Shown: one piece after another, positions 63,072 to 64,000 of the stretch
Layout of the letters: every line of letters starts with the position of its first letter
How positions within the stretch are numbered: position 1 is the stretch's first letter
Assembly: GCA_948474755.1 (NCBI GenBank)
Contig: CAOLHI010000254.1
Location: 434,001 to 498,000 of the forward strand
Direction of reading: 5' to 3'
Length of the DNA stretch: 64,000 bases
Origin: Ctenosaura bakeri
Taxonomy: Eukaryota; Chordata; Lepidosauria; Squamata; Iguanidae
The notes under the pieces: generated by a model
The model's input: the letters and a program-made list of their open reading frames with translations, nothing else
Database searches by the model: none
Told to the model about the DNA's origin: nothing
Position numbers and translations under genes: made by a program

Positions 63072-64000
63072 ATGTGGCAGCACCTTTAAGACTGACAGGG
63101 TTTTTTTATTTTATTTTAGTGTGAATTTTCATGGGTGTGAACCTGCTTCAGCACAGAGTGATAATAAATGCCCAGATATAAACATATTTACACAGTGGTG
63201 GCGATGGGATGGAATATAATAGGATCCAAAAGGATGTAAATAATGATCCCTGCCCTAAATTTACGGGGGGGGCAGCATAAGGCGATACAAGTCTTGTGGT
63301 CAGTTAGTGTTGATGTGTGAAAACAATAAATGTGCTAACTAAAAATCATTTTCCTAACTGCTCAAAACTGAGAAGATTCCTTTCATTACATACACAGTAG
63401 CAAGGACTCTTGTATTACTATAAGTAGTGCCATGAAGCTAAGGCCATTTCCGCACTAGAGTGTTATAGCGCGATGATTCCACTTTCAGCATCCCCTGGAA
63501 TCCTGGGGTTTGCAGTTTCGGGAGGGGCCGGCTGGCCCCTCCCGAAACTGCAAACCCCAGGATTCCAGGGGATGCTGAAAGTGGAATCATCGCGCTATAA
63601 CACTCCAGTGCGGAAATGGCCTAAGTCTTCTCATACCTTTGCTAATGGCTGGGAATTTGTGGATATTATTCAAACTGCAGTTTCTCTTTCTAGCCTTCTT
63701 TTATAAGTTGCTTGTTCAAGGACCACAACCTGTAAAGCCCTTACTGTATGTCCAGGAAGGCTGATATGTCTGCAATTGATTTTGTGGTTATCACCATTTC
63801 TAATGTCAAGATTTGTGCCATTTATCTTCTTGCATAGAGACTGTCCTGTTTTGTCCAATGTAGAGTGTAGAGGGGGACGTGGCTGACATAAGAAGACATA
63901 TATCACATTGGAGGAAGAGCAGCAAGTAAATGTACCTCTGACATTGTGGGCCATATTGCTGACCTTGTTAATATTGATCCTGTCAGGACAGAGTTGGCAC
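63072..64000 (-). mobile_element. Penelope-like element, 3' part with GIY-YIG-type endonuclease, cut by window edge
   Basis: The minus strand 63954-63670 reads a 94-residue open stretch with TCCSSSNVIYVFLCQP, LDKTGQSLCKKINGTNLDIR and LPGHTVRALQVVVLEQATYK ending RRLERETAV. This matches the GIY-YIG endonuclease end of Penelope-like retroelements: the IYV and KTG segments correspond to GIY and YIG, and arginine and histidine positions follow, though degenerate. Sequence towards 63072 (TTTAAGACTGACAGGGTTTT and GAATTTTCATGGGTGTGAAC on plus) fits its 3' untranslated end. A palindromic MITE (63442-63621) interrupts it. The RT domain would lie beyond the window. Confidence 0.75.
63442..63621. mobile_element. 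palindromic Harbinger-like MITE
   Basis: Two 88-bp arms (63442-63529 and 63534-63621) are reverse complements at 87 of 88 positions around a 4-base centre. The ends are GGCCATTTCCGCAC, as in the MITE at 56520. The flanks are TAA at 63439-63441 and 63622-63624, the 3-bp TWA target of PIF/Harbinger. No protein could be encoded. Confidence 0.93.

Overview
This window looks like part of a squamate reptile genome, probably a lizard. It carries a mixture of CR1, L2, L1, BovB/RTE and Penelope-like LINE-type elements, a DIRS tyrosine-recombinase retrotransposon, a Helitron, pogo-like, hAT-like and Harbinger-like MITEs, and tRNA-derived SINEs, all in an AT-rich intronic background. The assignment rests on repeat types and vertebrate-style exons, and no species can be named.

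The only host gene recognised is OSBPL9 (ORP9, an oxysterol-binding-protein-related lipid transfer protein), on the minus strand. Its first four coding exons are at 62542-62432, 38148-38098, 21918-21840 and 3268-3192. All three introns complete in the window have GT/AG sites, and the exon phases join. Together the exons encode the N-terminal 106 residues, essentially the PH domain. The rest of the gene lies beyond the left edge. A CpG island at about 62.0-63.0 kb surrounds exon 1. A second CpG island at about 1.1-2.55 kb lies just downstream of the last PH-domain exon, a sensible place for an alternative promoter making a PH-less short ORP9.

Intron 1 (62.4-38.1 kb) holds a long CR1, two L2 copies, an L2 fragment and several MITEs. 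Intron 2 (38.1-21.9 kb) holds the most striking object: a 6,087-bp DIRS element (30671-36757, minus strand) with perfect 135-bp inverted repeats and an internal complementary region whose two halves match the two element ends exactly. It has open frames for Gag, RT/RNase H and a tyrosine recombinase with its catalytic residues. It is flanked by an exact 26-bp direct repeat, although DIRS elements are described as not making target duplications. The same intron has a CR1 copy broken by a Harbinger-like MITE and two solo LTRs. Intron 3 (21.8-3.3 kb) holds L1, CR1, L2, Helitron, hAT, pogo-like and solo-LTR insertions. Upstream of exon 1, a Penelope-like GIY-YIG fragment is split by an almost perfect 180-bp palindromic MITE.

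No CRISPR, bacterial operon or canonical tRNA/rRNA gene is seen. The interest lies in the DIRS element (target duplication, reading-frame arrangement, RS-rich Gag), the internal CpG island of OSBPL9, and the nested insertions, many with identifiable target-site duplications.
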